Assembly (NCBI GenBank): GCA_930367215.1 | Contig: OV884059.1 | Coordinates: 61,351,393-61,415,392 of the forward strand | DNA length: 64,000 bases | Origin: Pollenia angustigena | Lineage: Eukaryota > Arthropoda > Insecta > Diptera > Polleniidae | Direction: 5' to 3' | Shown here: in pieces, positions 35,709 through 46,248 of the stretch | Layout of the letters: the number at the start of each line of letters is the position of its first letter | How positions within the stretch are numbered: position 1 is the first letter of the stretch | Program-made: the position numbers and the translations under genes | Notes under the pieces: generated by a model | Seen by the model: only the letters and a program-made list of their open reading frames with translations | What the model was told of the DNA's origin: nothing | The model's database searches: none

Positions 35709-35753
35709 TTTATAAGTACCTTTCTGAAAGAACCAAAGTAACAGGGACTATAA

Positions 35754-36223
35754 AGGTCGAAGTACATAACACGCGTTAGTTCGTCGACGAGTATCGTGCG
35801 TTTAAAAACTTTAGCGCGTAAAAAATTGCCAGTTACACAACACGCGTTACAAAAGCTATTCCTGTCAGCTGGTTTTTATTTGTTTACTTATCTGTGGATT
35901 AAAAACGGGTTCGAAAGTATATTAAGATTTTGTTATTTTATTGAATTTATTCTTTTTATATTAATATTGTATGTTTTTTAAGCTCTTTAATAAATTTTTC
36001 TTTCATGATTCACAAATTTGTTAAATTATTCTTTTTATTGTCAGCTGATTACTTGTCAAAAATACACAACGCGTTAAAAAGTTCAAAGTTAACCAACTTT
36101 CTGGCGCAAACGCGTCACAATATTTAGAATGTAGCTTGTTCTATGAAAATACACTAGTTTAACTTTTTTTGACAGAAGACGACAGAGCGCGCGCGCACTA
36201 TCGCGTGTTATGTACTTCCACCT
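35754..36223. mobile_element. 470-bp MITE with TAA target duplication
   Basis: Inverted ends AGGTCGAAGTACATAACACG and, reversed from the right, AGGTGGAAGTACATAACACG; TAA at 35751-35753 and 36224-36226. The outer parts are rich in CGCG-containing words. Non-coding. Confidence 0.78.
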
Positions 36224-36474
36224 TAAGTTATTCCATTGCAACTTTAAAATATTTTCTAGATTCTAAACCCAAAAAGGTAATCAATCTAGCGGACTTATCC
36301 TCTAATGGTCGTTCATTGGTTTGTCTTATACGTGCAATTGCATTTGGATTTGCATATTTTTTACAACATTACAAAAATATTTGGCATTTCAGTCGCTATA
36401 TAAACATGTAAAATTTCGACTTAAAGGCCTTTAATTAGCAGTAAAAAGTACTGCTTAGCAATCCATACCACTAG

Positions 36475-36601
36475 AGTGCCCCGGTAGGCCAGCTGGTACT
36501 AAGCTAGTCTATCAGCACCGGGGTTGTGGGTTCGATTCCCACCAGAGACTCTGGTTTCTTTCCTGCAGACAAGCGAAAAGCTTCGCGGGATTAGCTTAGG
36601 A

Positions 36602-36630
<29 letters not shown>
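36475..36630 (+). mobile_element. tRNA-derived SINE with poly(A) tail
   Basis: Starts AGTGCCCCGGTAGGCCAGC, with an A-box-like GTAGGCCAGCTGG and a B box GGTTCGATTCC (about 36529-36540), an unrelated tail, and a poly(A) run at 36607-36630. The same body is found at 17702-17828. A direct repeat of GGTAATGGCCATAAA follows (36631-36661). Confidence 0.85.
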
Positions 36631-36632
<2 letters not shown>

Positions 36633-36764
36633 TAATGGCCATAAAAGGTAATGGCCATAAACTTGCCATTCTTGTTGTTTGCATTCATTGCTGTAATTCA
36701 GCGCGAATTAATAATAGCAAGTAAAAATTTGCGGCAAAAAACTGTGTGTGTACAGCTGCTGTTA

Positions 36765-37241
36765 TACCATGTTCACACGGACAGCAATATTGGTGTTTCG
36801 CTCTCTTATTCCTGTTTCGCGCCCCAAACATGACTGAAACGACTTGTTTCCCCATACAAAATTTTGTGAGCGAAACAGGTCGTTTCATTTTGAAACAGGC
36901 TGCGAAACAGGAAAAATGTACTATCATCTCTAATTTTGATAACAATTATCGTTAGTTTATCTGAACTAGCTCTCAAAAAAATCAAAACAAAATAAAATAC
37001 AAAATAAAAATTGATGTTTAATAAAATAAAGTGATAATTATCAAATAATAATATTAATAAAAGTATTAAATAATATATTTTTAACATTTAATTACTTTTT
37101 TATCTGTTTTAAATAAAATCACACTAACAACACAAAAAAAAATGTCAAAATGAGACCAGAATGAATCGTATGAACAGCATGTTTGACAATCTAGTTTCAG
37201 AGAGCGAAACGAGTGGTTTTTGTCGTCGTATGAACATAGCA
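36765..37241. mobile_element. 477-bp MITE with TTA target duplication
   Basis: Inverted ends TACCATGTTCACACG and, reversed from the right, TGCTATGTTCATACG, followed inward on both sides by GTTTCGCTCTC. TTA at 36762-36764 and 37242-37244. Confidence 0.7.
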
Positions 37242-37565
37242 TTAGATGTCTTCATAGCTGTATTTCAAATAATATAAATATCGATATTTATATTATTCCT
37301 ATCGATATTTTCGATATTTTAAGACTATCGATAGTTTCCCAGCACTATTTGTTACTAGGTATGGGAAGACTATAAACAACACGTTAAAGTTAAATGTCTG
37401 TTTTCGGTTGAAGTATAAATGCTCATCGTTACTTGGCTTTTTTTTTAACAAATACAAATCTGTGGTGCTTTCGAACGGATTAGAAAATACAATTTCATTT
37501 TCGATGCCGAAATTTCTTTCGAAAGTATTTTCGTTTCGAATCGAATTACATACATAATTACCCCC

Positions 37566-37872
37566 CAGAATTGCATACAGATGCTAGTAAATTGGGGTTT
37601 CGTGCTGTTCTTTTGCAAAAGCAGAATGATGGAAAATTTCATCCAATAACATACTTTTCAAAAACAGCACCTGAAATTGAATCGAAATTACACAGCTTTG
37701 AGTTGGAAACATTAGCAATTGTATATGCTCTGGAAAGATTTAAAACACAACTTGGAGGTATACCTTTTGTAATTGTTACTGATTGTAACGCACTTACTCA
37801 GCCTATACAGAAAAAACAAGTTAATTTGAGAATATCTAAATGGGTGTTTTCATTTGAAAACTACAATTACAG
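37566..37872 (+). pseudogene. pol: Gypsy pol: RNase H portion
   Basis: Open frame ELHTDASKLGFRAVLLQKQ...ITYFSK...FELETLAIVYALERF...VTDCNAL...WVFSFENYNY, the RNase H domain of a Gypsy pol, continuing directly from 34519. It is cut again at a CAG by Harbinger copy 2 at 37873 and resumes at 41994. Confidence 0.92.
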
Positions 37873-38186
37873 GGGGGCTATTATGTAATTCGATTCGAAA
37901 CGAAAATCCTTTCGAAAGAAATTTCCGTATCGAAAATGAAATGGTATTTTCTAATCCGTTCAAAAGCACCACAGTTTTGTATTTGTTGAAAAAAGGGAAA
38001 AACAAAGTGGTGCCAAATTTATACACAATAAATTTGACAGTACCTGTCAATATTGACAGAACTTTTTTGAAAAACAAGCGTTTAAAAAAAACGTTAAATT
38101 TTCCGCAAAACGTACATATAAATGAAAACTTCCAAACAAAATAAAATAACAAATAATTATTAATAAAAAAATAACGGTTTAAGAAC

Positions 38187-38516
38187 ATGGATTCTGTTGC
38201 ATTGTGGTTGGAATATAGCGATAAAGAAAGTGATGCAATTGCAGAAAGAGTAAGAAACATTTTTTTAATTATGAAATTTAATCATAAAAATACTAATTTT
38301 AGTTTCGTAAAAACTTTCGGCTTAATAAAAATTTATTTATGTATATCTACAATTGAATAAAAGGCGATTTAGAGCCACCTGAAAGATCGACAGTCATTGC
38401 ACCTTTGAAAAAATTAGCTGTCACATTATAATGTTTGGCACTAGTTGGATACCAACATCAGATTGGCCAAGATCGCTTTGTGGGACTTTCACACCCATCA
38501 ATTTCCATATGCTTAT
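38187..38516 (+). pseudogene. PIF/Harbinger transposase, N-terminal exons, truncated
   Basis: A short first exon may start at ATG 38187 (MDSVALWLEYSDKE) with a GTAAGA donor at 38250. From about 38366 the translation reads PPERSTVIAPLKKLAVTL, stop, CLALVGYQHQIGQDRFVGLSHPSISICLS, the N-terminal transposase region that scans for the target (VG...GLS.PS.S is characteristic). A TAA interrupts it at about 38429. The frame ends where the LINE poly(T) begins at 38517. The catalytic DDE part is not seen. Exon phases do not match perfectly, so the splice model is tentative. Confidence 0.65.
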
Positions 38517-39515
38517 CTTTTTTTTTTTTTTTTTCCTCATTATTTATTTATTGAATCTTCATATATTAAATATGAACTAACAATAATTAATCAAATCTTA
38601 ACCTAATACGTTATTTTTTGTCCTGCCAGTGCCAGACAAAAATTTTCTTCATCGCGGGTTCTGTTCACTTTTATAGTGTTTATCGCTCATCTAATTGGAT
38701 AAGTGCTGCAGTGTCTCTTCTTCTTAAGCGAGTGTGGCCGCTATCATTTAAAATATTTCGTGCTAGTGGGTTTGGGTGCGATTCGAGCCTTTTTAAGTAT
38801 TTTACTGCATATTTCGTAATCATAGTTTTAACTAATGGAACATTAAGATCCTTGTGAATATTTGAGTTTTTAACATACCAAGGGGCAGCTGTGATTATTC
38901 GAAGTAGTTTATTTTGGCGCCTTTGAATTTTTTCGATATTAGAGGCCGAGGCAGTGCCCCATAACTGAATACCATAGCACCAGATTGGCTTTAAGATGGA
39001 GTTGTAAAGAAGAAGTTTGCAGTCGAGACTAAGGACAGAGTTTCTTCCAATAAGCCAATGAATTTGGATGGCTTTTAGTTTCATTTGAGTTAATTTTGCC
39101 TCTATATGGCTTTTCCACGTTAAACGGCGATCTAGATGAATACCGAGGTATTTTACATGCGAATTTTGAGGTATTATTTGATTATTGATTTTAATAGGGG
39201 GGCATGATTCCCGACGCAAGGTGAATGTTATATGTACGCATTTTTGCTCATTGACCTCTATCCTCCATTGCTTTAACCATAGTTCGAGTTGAAATATATG
39301 ATCCTGTAGGTATCGAGATGCTTCTTGACGGTTTTCGTGCACGCTCAAAAAAGCTGTATCATCAGCAAATGTTGAAGTTTGTGTGTAGTTGTTTGTTGGC
39401 ATGTCCGAGGTATATATTAAGTATAAAAGTGGGCCCAGGATGCTTCCCTGAGGGACTCCAGCGTCAATTTGCTGAGGAGAGCTTAAATAATCACCTTCTT
39501 TAATAATAAATTTTC
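38517..39515 (-). mobile_element. 5'-truncated Jockey-like LINE, copy 2
   Basis: Starts on the right at about 39515 inside the RT and ends on the left with a T run (38519-38534), i.e. a minus-strand poly(A) tail. The shared part is about 99% identical to 4287-4964 by eye. It supplies the 3' end that copy 1 lacks: after HKDLNV the protein continues PLVKTMITKYAVKYLKRLES and so on to a stop near 38680. Classic target-primed insertion product inside Harbinger copy 2. Confidence 0.92.
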
Positions 39516-39584
39516 TGAGGTGTGTGAAATAATCGAACCAAATCTTTGCCCGAAGCATATTATCTTTGAAATCACAGAAGAAGA

Positions 39585-41140
39585 AAAAGGAGACGAAAGT
39601 ACGAAAAAAAAACAGAAGTAAAGGAAAAAACATGTAAAATCAATTAAAATGGATAATCATTCAGGAAAGCAAATTTCGATCTACCAAATGTTAAAATACA
39701 ATTTGGTTTAAGGATTGATGTTTGACTAGTGACGTCAGCAGTCGTCGATGGCTGCGAGTGTAAGACGGCAAATCCATCTGAGGAGATCGAGTGGTTGCGA
39801 TCGAAACATGTCATGGTAACCTGCCGGCCAGGGTTCGAGCCCGAGCCACGTCAAGAATGAAAGATTATCAATAACAATTTTAATTGATTTTCATGTTGTA
39901 AAATTCCTTTCTTCACAAAAATAATTTAATAAAAATTAAATTTCATGAACTTAAGCCTAATTAAAAATTTGGATTAAAAACCATAAATTGTTCAACAAAA
40001 TAACCACAATACTAATTATTGTTAAAGCTAAGGCACGAGCTCTATGTGTACATTTGTCCTTCAAGTTGTGCTGAAAAAGATCAACAGAAAAGAGAAAGAC
40101 AAAGTGAAAAAACAAAAAATGTACTTGGACTTCAAGAAAAATTCTTGACGAAAGTACGAAAAAAACAGAAGTAAAGGAAAAAACATGTAAAATCAATTAA
40201 AATGGATAATCATTCAGGAAAGCAAATTTCGATCTACCAAATGTTAAAATACAATTTGGTTTAAGGATTGATGTTTGACTAGTGACGTCAGCAGTCGTCG
40301 ATGGCTGCGAGTGTAAGACGGCAAATCCATCTGAGGAGATCGAGTGGTTGCGATCGAAACATGTCATGGTAACCTGCCGGCCAGGGTTCGAGCCCGAGCC
40401 ACGTCAAGAATGAAAGATTATCAATAACAATTTTAATTGATTTTCATGTTGTAAAATTCCTTTCTTCACAAAAATAATTTAATAAAAATTAAATTTCATG
40501 AACTTAAGCCTAATTAAAAATATTAAAAATTTGGATTAAAAACCATAAATAGTTCAACAAAATAACCACAATACTAATTATTGTTAAAGCTAAGGCACGA
40601 GCTCTATGTGTACATTTGTCCTTCAAGTTGTGCTGAAAAAGATCAACAGAAAAGAGAAAGACAAAGTGAAAAAACAAAAAATGTACTTGGACTTCAAGAA
40701 AAATTCTTGACGAAAGTACGGAAAAAAACAGAAGTAATGGAAAAAAAATGTAAAATCAATTAAAATGGATAATCATTCAGGAAAGCAAATTTCGATCTAC
40801 CAAATGTTAAAATACAATTTGGTTTAAGGATTGATGTTTGACTAGTGACGTCAGCAGTCGTCGATGGCTGCGAGTGTAAGACGGCAAATCCATCTGAGGA
40901 GATCGAGTGGTTGCGATCGAAACATGTCATGGTAACCTGCCGGCCAGGGTTCGAGCCCGAGCCACGTCAAGAATGAAAGATTATCAATAACAATTTTAAT
41001 TGATTTTCATGTTGTAAAATTCCTTTCTTCACAAAAATAATTTAATAAAAATTAAATTTCATGAACTTAAGCCTAATTAAAAATATTAAAAATTTGGATT
41101 AAAAGCCATAAATAGTTCAACAAAATAACCACAATACTAA
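39585..41140. repeat. 560-bp tandem repeat array 1 (about three units)
   Basis: Units of about 553-563 bp repeat the marker GGTTTAAGGATTGATG at 39705, 40258 and 40821. Each contains CGTCGATGGCTGCGAGTG, GATCGAGTGGTTGCGATCG and a B-box-like GGTTCGAGCCC, so a pol III-type promoter or tRNA-derived segment is possible. Unit identity is very high. The left border is near 39585, just beyond the LINE end and about 70 unassigned bases. Confidence 0.85.
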
Positions 41141-41349
41141 TAAAAGATATTTTGTTTTTAATTAATGTGGAATACTTGGAGCAGTAGACTGCACTCACAT
41201 TCAATTAATAAGGCCAAGTAACGATGAGCATTTATACTTCAACCGAAAACAGACATTTAACTTTAGCGTGTTGTTTATAGTCTTCCCATACCTAGTAACA
41301 AAACACATTTGTAAGAATAGTTAACACAAAATCGATTAAATGAAAACTC

Positions 41350-41526
41350 ACTTTTTTCCAATTCCCTATACGGTGGACCAACCGCATCTTAATCCTTTGA
41401 CAGTATTTGCCACAAATCCTTCGACTTGCTTTTAGTATTTGCAACATTTAGGTGGCCCTTTGCTAAATCTACATGTGCAACCATAAAATCAACCATCACC
41501 TAATACTGTCTTGGTTTTGTAAACAT
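41350..41526 (-). pseudogene. Myb/SANT-like exon of Harbinger copy 2
   Basis: Reverse-strand counterpart of 34918-35092. It has the shared TAA before DAVGPP and an additional TAG after RQY. The donor GTGAGT is kept. Confidence 0.78.
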
Positions 41527-41993
41527 TGCTTTGTTTGAGCTTTCTCTAAAGCATTTAAAAAAATTGCTATGTATAAAAATTTTCAGACTTAAAACAAAAA
41601 GAGTTGTGACAACAAACACATGGTATAAATTGTGATTTCAAGTCACTCACAGTTCTAAATATAGAGGATATCTTATGTTTTTTATTGTATTTTACAGTTT
41701 TTGTAAAAAGTTTTATTTACTTACTTACATTTTTAAATTTTTTATCGTTTTCGCAAGCACAGCCACTTTCGAATAATTTACGAACAATTTAAATGAACTG
41801 ACATTTGCTTTCGTATTACATAGTTGCAATTGTAAAAGGGTAATTTTTAATTTACGAAAAGGGGTAAAAAAAATCCCGCAAAAATAAAATATTTCCGAAC
41901 GTTCGAAAATAAATTTTCGAAAAACGTACTACATAATACCATTTGTACGAATTCGTAAATCTTTTCTTTCGAATCGTATTACATAATAACCCC

Positions 41994-42811
41994 CAGTATA
42001 AGACAACGATGTGGAATTTCTATGGGTCATGTGGATGCATTAAGCAGTTGTTGTGTTACTGAATCTGAGGAGATTTATGAAACAGATTTGAATATTCAAA
42101 TCACACAAAACAGGGATATCAAAATAAAGGAGTTGAGAAATAAAGTCGTAAATGGGACTGTCGATCATTTCGACTTAGTCGACGGAATTGTTTTAAAAAA
42201 AGAGGAGGGGAATGGTAGAAGACAAATGTATGTTCCAACTGAAATGGAAAATAATATTATTCGAATTATACACGAGAAAATAGGTCACTTAGGTGTAGAC
42301 AAAACTCTTGAGAAACTTAAGCAAAATTACTGGTTTCCAAAACTAAGGAAAATAGTGGTTAATTTGATTAAAAACTGTGTAAAATGTATAATTTATTCAC
42401 CATCTAATTGTTCTAAAAAACTCATTTTGTATTGTATTTCCAAAGAACCTAATCCTTTCCATACAATTCACGTTGATCACTTTAGCCCTTTACCTTCTAT
42501 ACGATCCGTTCGTAAACATGTTTTGGTTGTTGTGGATGGTTTCACAAAGTATGTGAAATTATACCCTGTCAAATCAATATGTTCAAAAGAAGTGTGTATG
42601 TCGTTACAGAATTATTTTGATAATTTTAGTAGACCAGTACGTATAATTACTGATAGAGGTACTTCCTTTACTGCTAAAGATTTTTCAGAATTCCTTTCAC
42701 AAAACAATATAAACCATGTAAAAATATCAGTAGCTTCTTTACAGGCAAATGGACAGGTGGAAAGAGTTAATAGAATTTTAAAGTCGATGTTGGCTAAATT
42801 GACACAAACCA
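41994..42811 (+). pseudogene. pol: Gypsy pol: RNase H end and integrase
   Basis: Continues the RNase H (SMGHVDALS) and then the integrase: zinc-binding HEKIGHLGVDKTLEKLK...CVKC; core motifs HVDHFSPLP, TDRGTSFTAKDF and NGQVERVNRILK. It ends at 42811 where 560-bp repeats begin. The frame is open throughout. Confidence 0.92.
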
Positions 42812-43885
42812 TAAATAGTTCAACAAAATAACCACAATACTAATTATTGTTAAAGCTAAGGCACGAGCTCTATGTGTACATTTGTCCTTCAAGTTGTGCT
42901 GAAAAAAGGTCAACAGAAAAGAGAAAGACAAAGTGAAAAAACAAAAAATGTACTTGGACTTCAAGAAAAATTCTTGACGAAAGTACGAAAAAATAGAAGT
43001 AAAGGAAAAAACATGTAAAATCAATTAAAGTGGATAATCATTCAGGAAAGCAAATTTTGATCTACCAAATGTTAAAATACAATTTGGTTTAAGGATTGAT
43101 GTTTGACTAGTGACGTCAGCAGTCGTCGATGGCTGCGAGTGTAAGACGGCAAATCCATCTGAGGAGATCGAGTGGTTGCGATCGAAACATGTCATGGTAA
43201 CCTGCCGGCCAGGGTTCGAGCCCGAGCCACGTCAAGAATGAAAGATTATCAATAACAATTTTAATTAATTTTCATGTTGTAAAATTCCTTTCTTCACAAA
43301 AATAATTTAATAAAAATTAAATTTCATGAACTTAAGCCTAATTAAAAATATTAAAAATTTGGATTAAAAACCATAAATAGTTCAACAAAATAACCACAAT
43401 ACTATTTATTGTTAAAGCTAAGGCACGAGCTCTATGTGTACATTTGTCCTTCAAGTTGTGCTGAAAAAAGGTCAACAGAAAAGAGAAAGACAAAGTGAAA
43501 AAACAAAAAATGTACTTGGACTTCAAGAAAAATTCTTGACGAAAGTACGAAAAAACAGAAGTAAAGGAAAAAACATGTAAAATCAATTAAAGTGGATAAT
43601 CATTCAGGAAAACAAATTTCGATCTACCAAATGTTAAAATACAATTTGGTTTAAGGATTGATGTTTGACTAGTGACGTCAGCAGTCGTCGACGGCTGCGA
43701 GTGTAAGACGGCAAATCCATCTGAGGAGATCGAGTGGTTGCGATCGAAACATGTCATGGTAACCTGCCGGCCAGGGTTCGAGCCCGAGCCACGTCATTTC
43801 ATGTTGTAAAATTCCTTTCTTCACAAAAATAATTTAATAAAAATTAAATTTCATGAACTTAAGCCTAATTCAAAATATTAAAAAT
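42812..43885. repeat. 560-bp tandem repeat array 2 (two units) in the Gypsy integrase
   Basis: Two units, marker at 43085 and 43650. They replace part of the integrase between LAKLTQT and the C-terminal GPY segment. Both borders differ from those of array 1. Confidence 0.85.
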
Positions 43886-43905
43886 ATAAAATTATCAGAA
43901 TAATA

Positions 43906-44026
43906 CAAAGGTCCATATATTATTACCAAAAAATTACCAAATGATCGATATGTTATAACAGACATTGAACCTCATCAAATAACTCGAATCAAGACGATTA
44001 CGTTTGTGGCTAATGCCGAGTAATGA
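43906..44026 (+). pseudogene. pol: Gypsy integrase C-terminal end
   Basis: Encodes YKGPYIITKKLPNDRYVITD and then EPHQITRIK up to a TAA near 44025, the GPY/F-type segment at the end of a Gypsy integrase. Around 60-80 residues of the integrase between 42811 and here are missing. Confidence 0.8.
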
Positions 44027-44112
44027 TATTAGTTCTGTTATTCCTTTTACCTAAAGCGGCACTTAATAATATAATAAAAAAAAATATACTTTATGATCGG
44101 GTCGATCAAGTG

Positions 44113-44145
44113 TCAGGATGGCCGAGTTGTTAGAGTAATACTTGT
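44113..44145 (+). other. tRNA-Leu-like 5' fragment
   Basis: GTCAGGATGGCCGAGTTGTT resembles the 5' end and A box of a tRNA-Leu. No anticodon arm, variable arm or B box follows, so it is at most a fragment of a tRNA or SINE. Confidence 0.3.
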
Positions 44146-44212
44146 CGACAACTTAGTTTATATAATTACTAGCTTAACCCAGTGCGCTTCGCTACACTGC
44201 TTTATTCACCTT

Positions 44213-45700
44213 TGAAGACTCTTCCTTCAATAGTTCTTCAGTAGAGTGAGATTTAATATCCTATGAGAGGTATTTTCCTACCTGCGCCTAACCGCTTTAT
44301 TTTTTATTAAAGTGTAGTATACCATAAGAGTGACTTCTACAAAGTTTGAACATTCTTACTATAACAGTTCTTAAGATAAGAGATATTAAACATCGTCGTT
44401 CTATGGGAGGTACCACTTCCCCCGCTGCTATATTATTTAAAATTTGGCGCTTAGAAGATCTTACTACCAAAAGTTCAACAAAATGCGTGCAGCGGCACTT
44501 ATTAATATTTCTATCTATTAGGGGTACTGCTCCTCCCCTGTCTACCCCGCCCATTTTTATATTGAAATTTATAGTTTACCATAATAGTAGCTTTAACCAC
44601 GTTTAAAGACTCTCCCTTTAATAGTTCTTCAGTTGAGCGATATTTAATATATGCATCCTATGAGAGGTATTTCCCCCCCTGCGCCTACCCGCTTTATTTT
44701 TATTTTCAAAAGCGTAGTATACCATAAGAGTGACTTCCACAAAGTTTGAACATTCTCACTATAACAGTTCTTAAGATATGCGATATTAAACATTGGCGTC
44801 CTATGGTGGGTACCACTTTCTCCGCTGCTATTTTGTTTCAATTTTGGGGCTCAGAAGATCCTACTACCAAAAGTTCAACAAAATGCGTGCAGTGGCTCTT
44901 ATTAATATTTCTATCTATGAGGGGTACTACTCCTCCCCTGTCTACCCCGCCCATTTTTATATTGAAATTTATAGTTTACCATAATAGTAGCTTTAACCAC
45001 GTTTGAAGACTCTCCCTTTAATAGTTCTTCAGTTGAGCAATATTTAATATATGCATCCTATGGGAGGTATTTCCCCCCTGCGCCTACCCGCTTTATTTTT
45101 ATTTTCAAAAGTGAAGTATACCATAAGAGTGACTTCCACAAAGTTTGAACATTCTCACTATAACAGTTCTTAAGATATGCGATATTAAACATTGGCGTCC
45201 TATGGTGGGTACCACTACCCCCGCCGCTATTTTGTTTTAATTTTGGGGCTCAGAAGATCCTACTACCAAAAGTTCAACAAAATTCATGCAGTGGCTCTTA
45301 TTAATATTTCTATATATGAGGGGTACTGCTCCTCCCCCGTCTACCCCGCCCATTTGTATATTGAAATTTATAGTTTACTATAATAATAGCTTTAACCACT
45401 TTTGAAGACTCTCCCTTTAATAATTCTTCAGTTGAGCGATATTTAATATATGCATCCTATGGGAGGTATTTCCCCCCCTGCGCCTACCCGCTTTATTGTT
45501 ATTTTCAAAAGTGTTGTATACCATAAGAGTGACTTCTAGAAAGTTTGAACATTCTCACTATTACAGTTCTTTAGATATGCGATGTTAAACATTGGCGTCC
45601 TATGGGGGATTCCACTTCCCCCGCTGCTATTTTATTTTAATTTTGGGGCTCAGAAGATCTTACTACCAAAAGTTCTGCATAATGCGTGCAGCGGATATTA
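44213..45700. repeat. Tandem repeats of about 397 bp in the Helitron 5' region
   Basis: Four units starting near GAAGACTCT(C/T)CC at 44213, 44604, 45002 and 45401; the last is incomplete. Each contains CTATGG(G)AGGTATTT and CATCCTATGGG-type words. Non-coding; small shadow ORFs only. The stretch 45700-46248 contains a further imperfect direct repeat of about 75 bp (45883-45957 and 46050-46122). Confidence 0.85.
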
Positions 45701-46248
45701 ATATATGTGATAATTAATATTGGCATCCTATGGGGGATACCAATTCCCCTGCCCCTATCGAAAAAATAAGTAGCCTATTTTATTTTTAGGGCTCACGTGA
45801 TGTATCTGTAAAAATTTCAGGAAAATCGGTTCAGTAGTTTAGGAGTCTATAAGCCAACAAACAAACAAACACAAAAACACGTTGTTGTTGTTTCTTACTT
45901 TTTACCAGAATTTAGTACTTTTAAATTCCTAAGGTGGAAACTTACCTGCGCTTTTTTTCAGCAAACATTTTTAAAAACAAAAAGGAATATATGTGACCCA
46001 TATAACTTTTATTATGCTTATACAATTTAAATGCATCTTGCGGTGAACACGTTGTTGTTGTTACTTACTTTTTACCAGAAATTAGTACTTTTAAATCCCT
46101 AAGGTGAAAGCTTACCTGCGCTATTTTTTTATTTTAACATGGTGGACGCACCAGGTTAACATTTTTTAAATTTAGTTCAATTGCAAATTTCAAACAAGCA
46201 CCACATTTTGTTCAAGTAAAATATATTCGAAAGCTAAATATTATAATA

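Larger units (their letters stand above)
35150..37347. mobile_element. hAT element inside Harbinger copy 1, TSD TTTGTTAC
   Basis: Ends TAGTGCTGCGATACTATCG and, at the right, CGATAGTTTCCCAGCACTA; exact 8-bp duplication TTTGTTAC at 35142-35149 and 37348-37355. The empty site is seen in Harbinger copy 2 near 41296-41310. Most of its length is secondary insertions: the TTAA MITE (35336-35708), a TAA MITE (35754-36223), a SINE (36475-36630) and a TTA MITE (36765-37241). No transposase seen. Confidence 0.87.
34520..37565 (+). mobile_element. PIF/Harbinger element, copy 1 (deletion derivative), CAG TSD
   Basis: Inverted ends GGGGGTTATTATGTA and TACATAATTACCCCC (1 mismatch). CAG is duplicated at 34517-34519 and 37566-37568; removing one copy restores the Gypsy RT/RNase H frame. 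The element proper is only about 850 bp (34520-35149 plus 37356-37565). It keeps the Myb-like exon but has lost the transposase. A 2.2-kb hAT sits inside. A CWG-type 3-bp target is known for some Harbinger families. Confidence 0.85.
37873..41993 (-). mobile_element. PIF/Harbinger element, copy 2 (reverse orientation), CAG TSD
   Basis: Ends GGGGGCTATTATGTAAT and ATTACATAATAACCCC, target CAG duplicated at 37870-37872 and 41994-41996. Relative to copy 1 it is inverted: the Myb side is at the right (about 41350-41526, minus strand) and the transposase side at the left. It contains a Jockey-like LINE copy (38517-39515) and three units of the 560-bp repeat (39585-41140). Confidence 0.85.

Noticed and set aside
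36499..36684. Minus-strand frame with a Phe run and NRTHNPGADRLA
   Set aside because: Antisense of the SINE and its poly(A) tail.
38020..38070. Inverted words AATTTGACAG / CTGTCAATATTGACAG as an operator
   Set aside because: Short AT-rich palindromes are common here; nothing ties them to regulation.
44213..45700. Evenly spaced repeats as a CRISPR-like array
   Set aside because: Units are about 400 bp without short spacers, in an animal genome; an ordinary tandem repeat within a Helitron.
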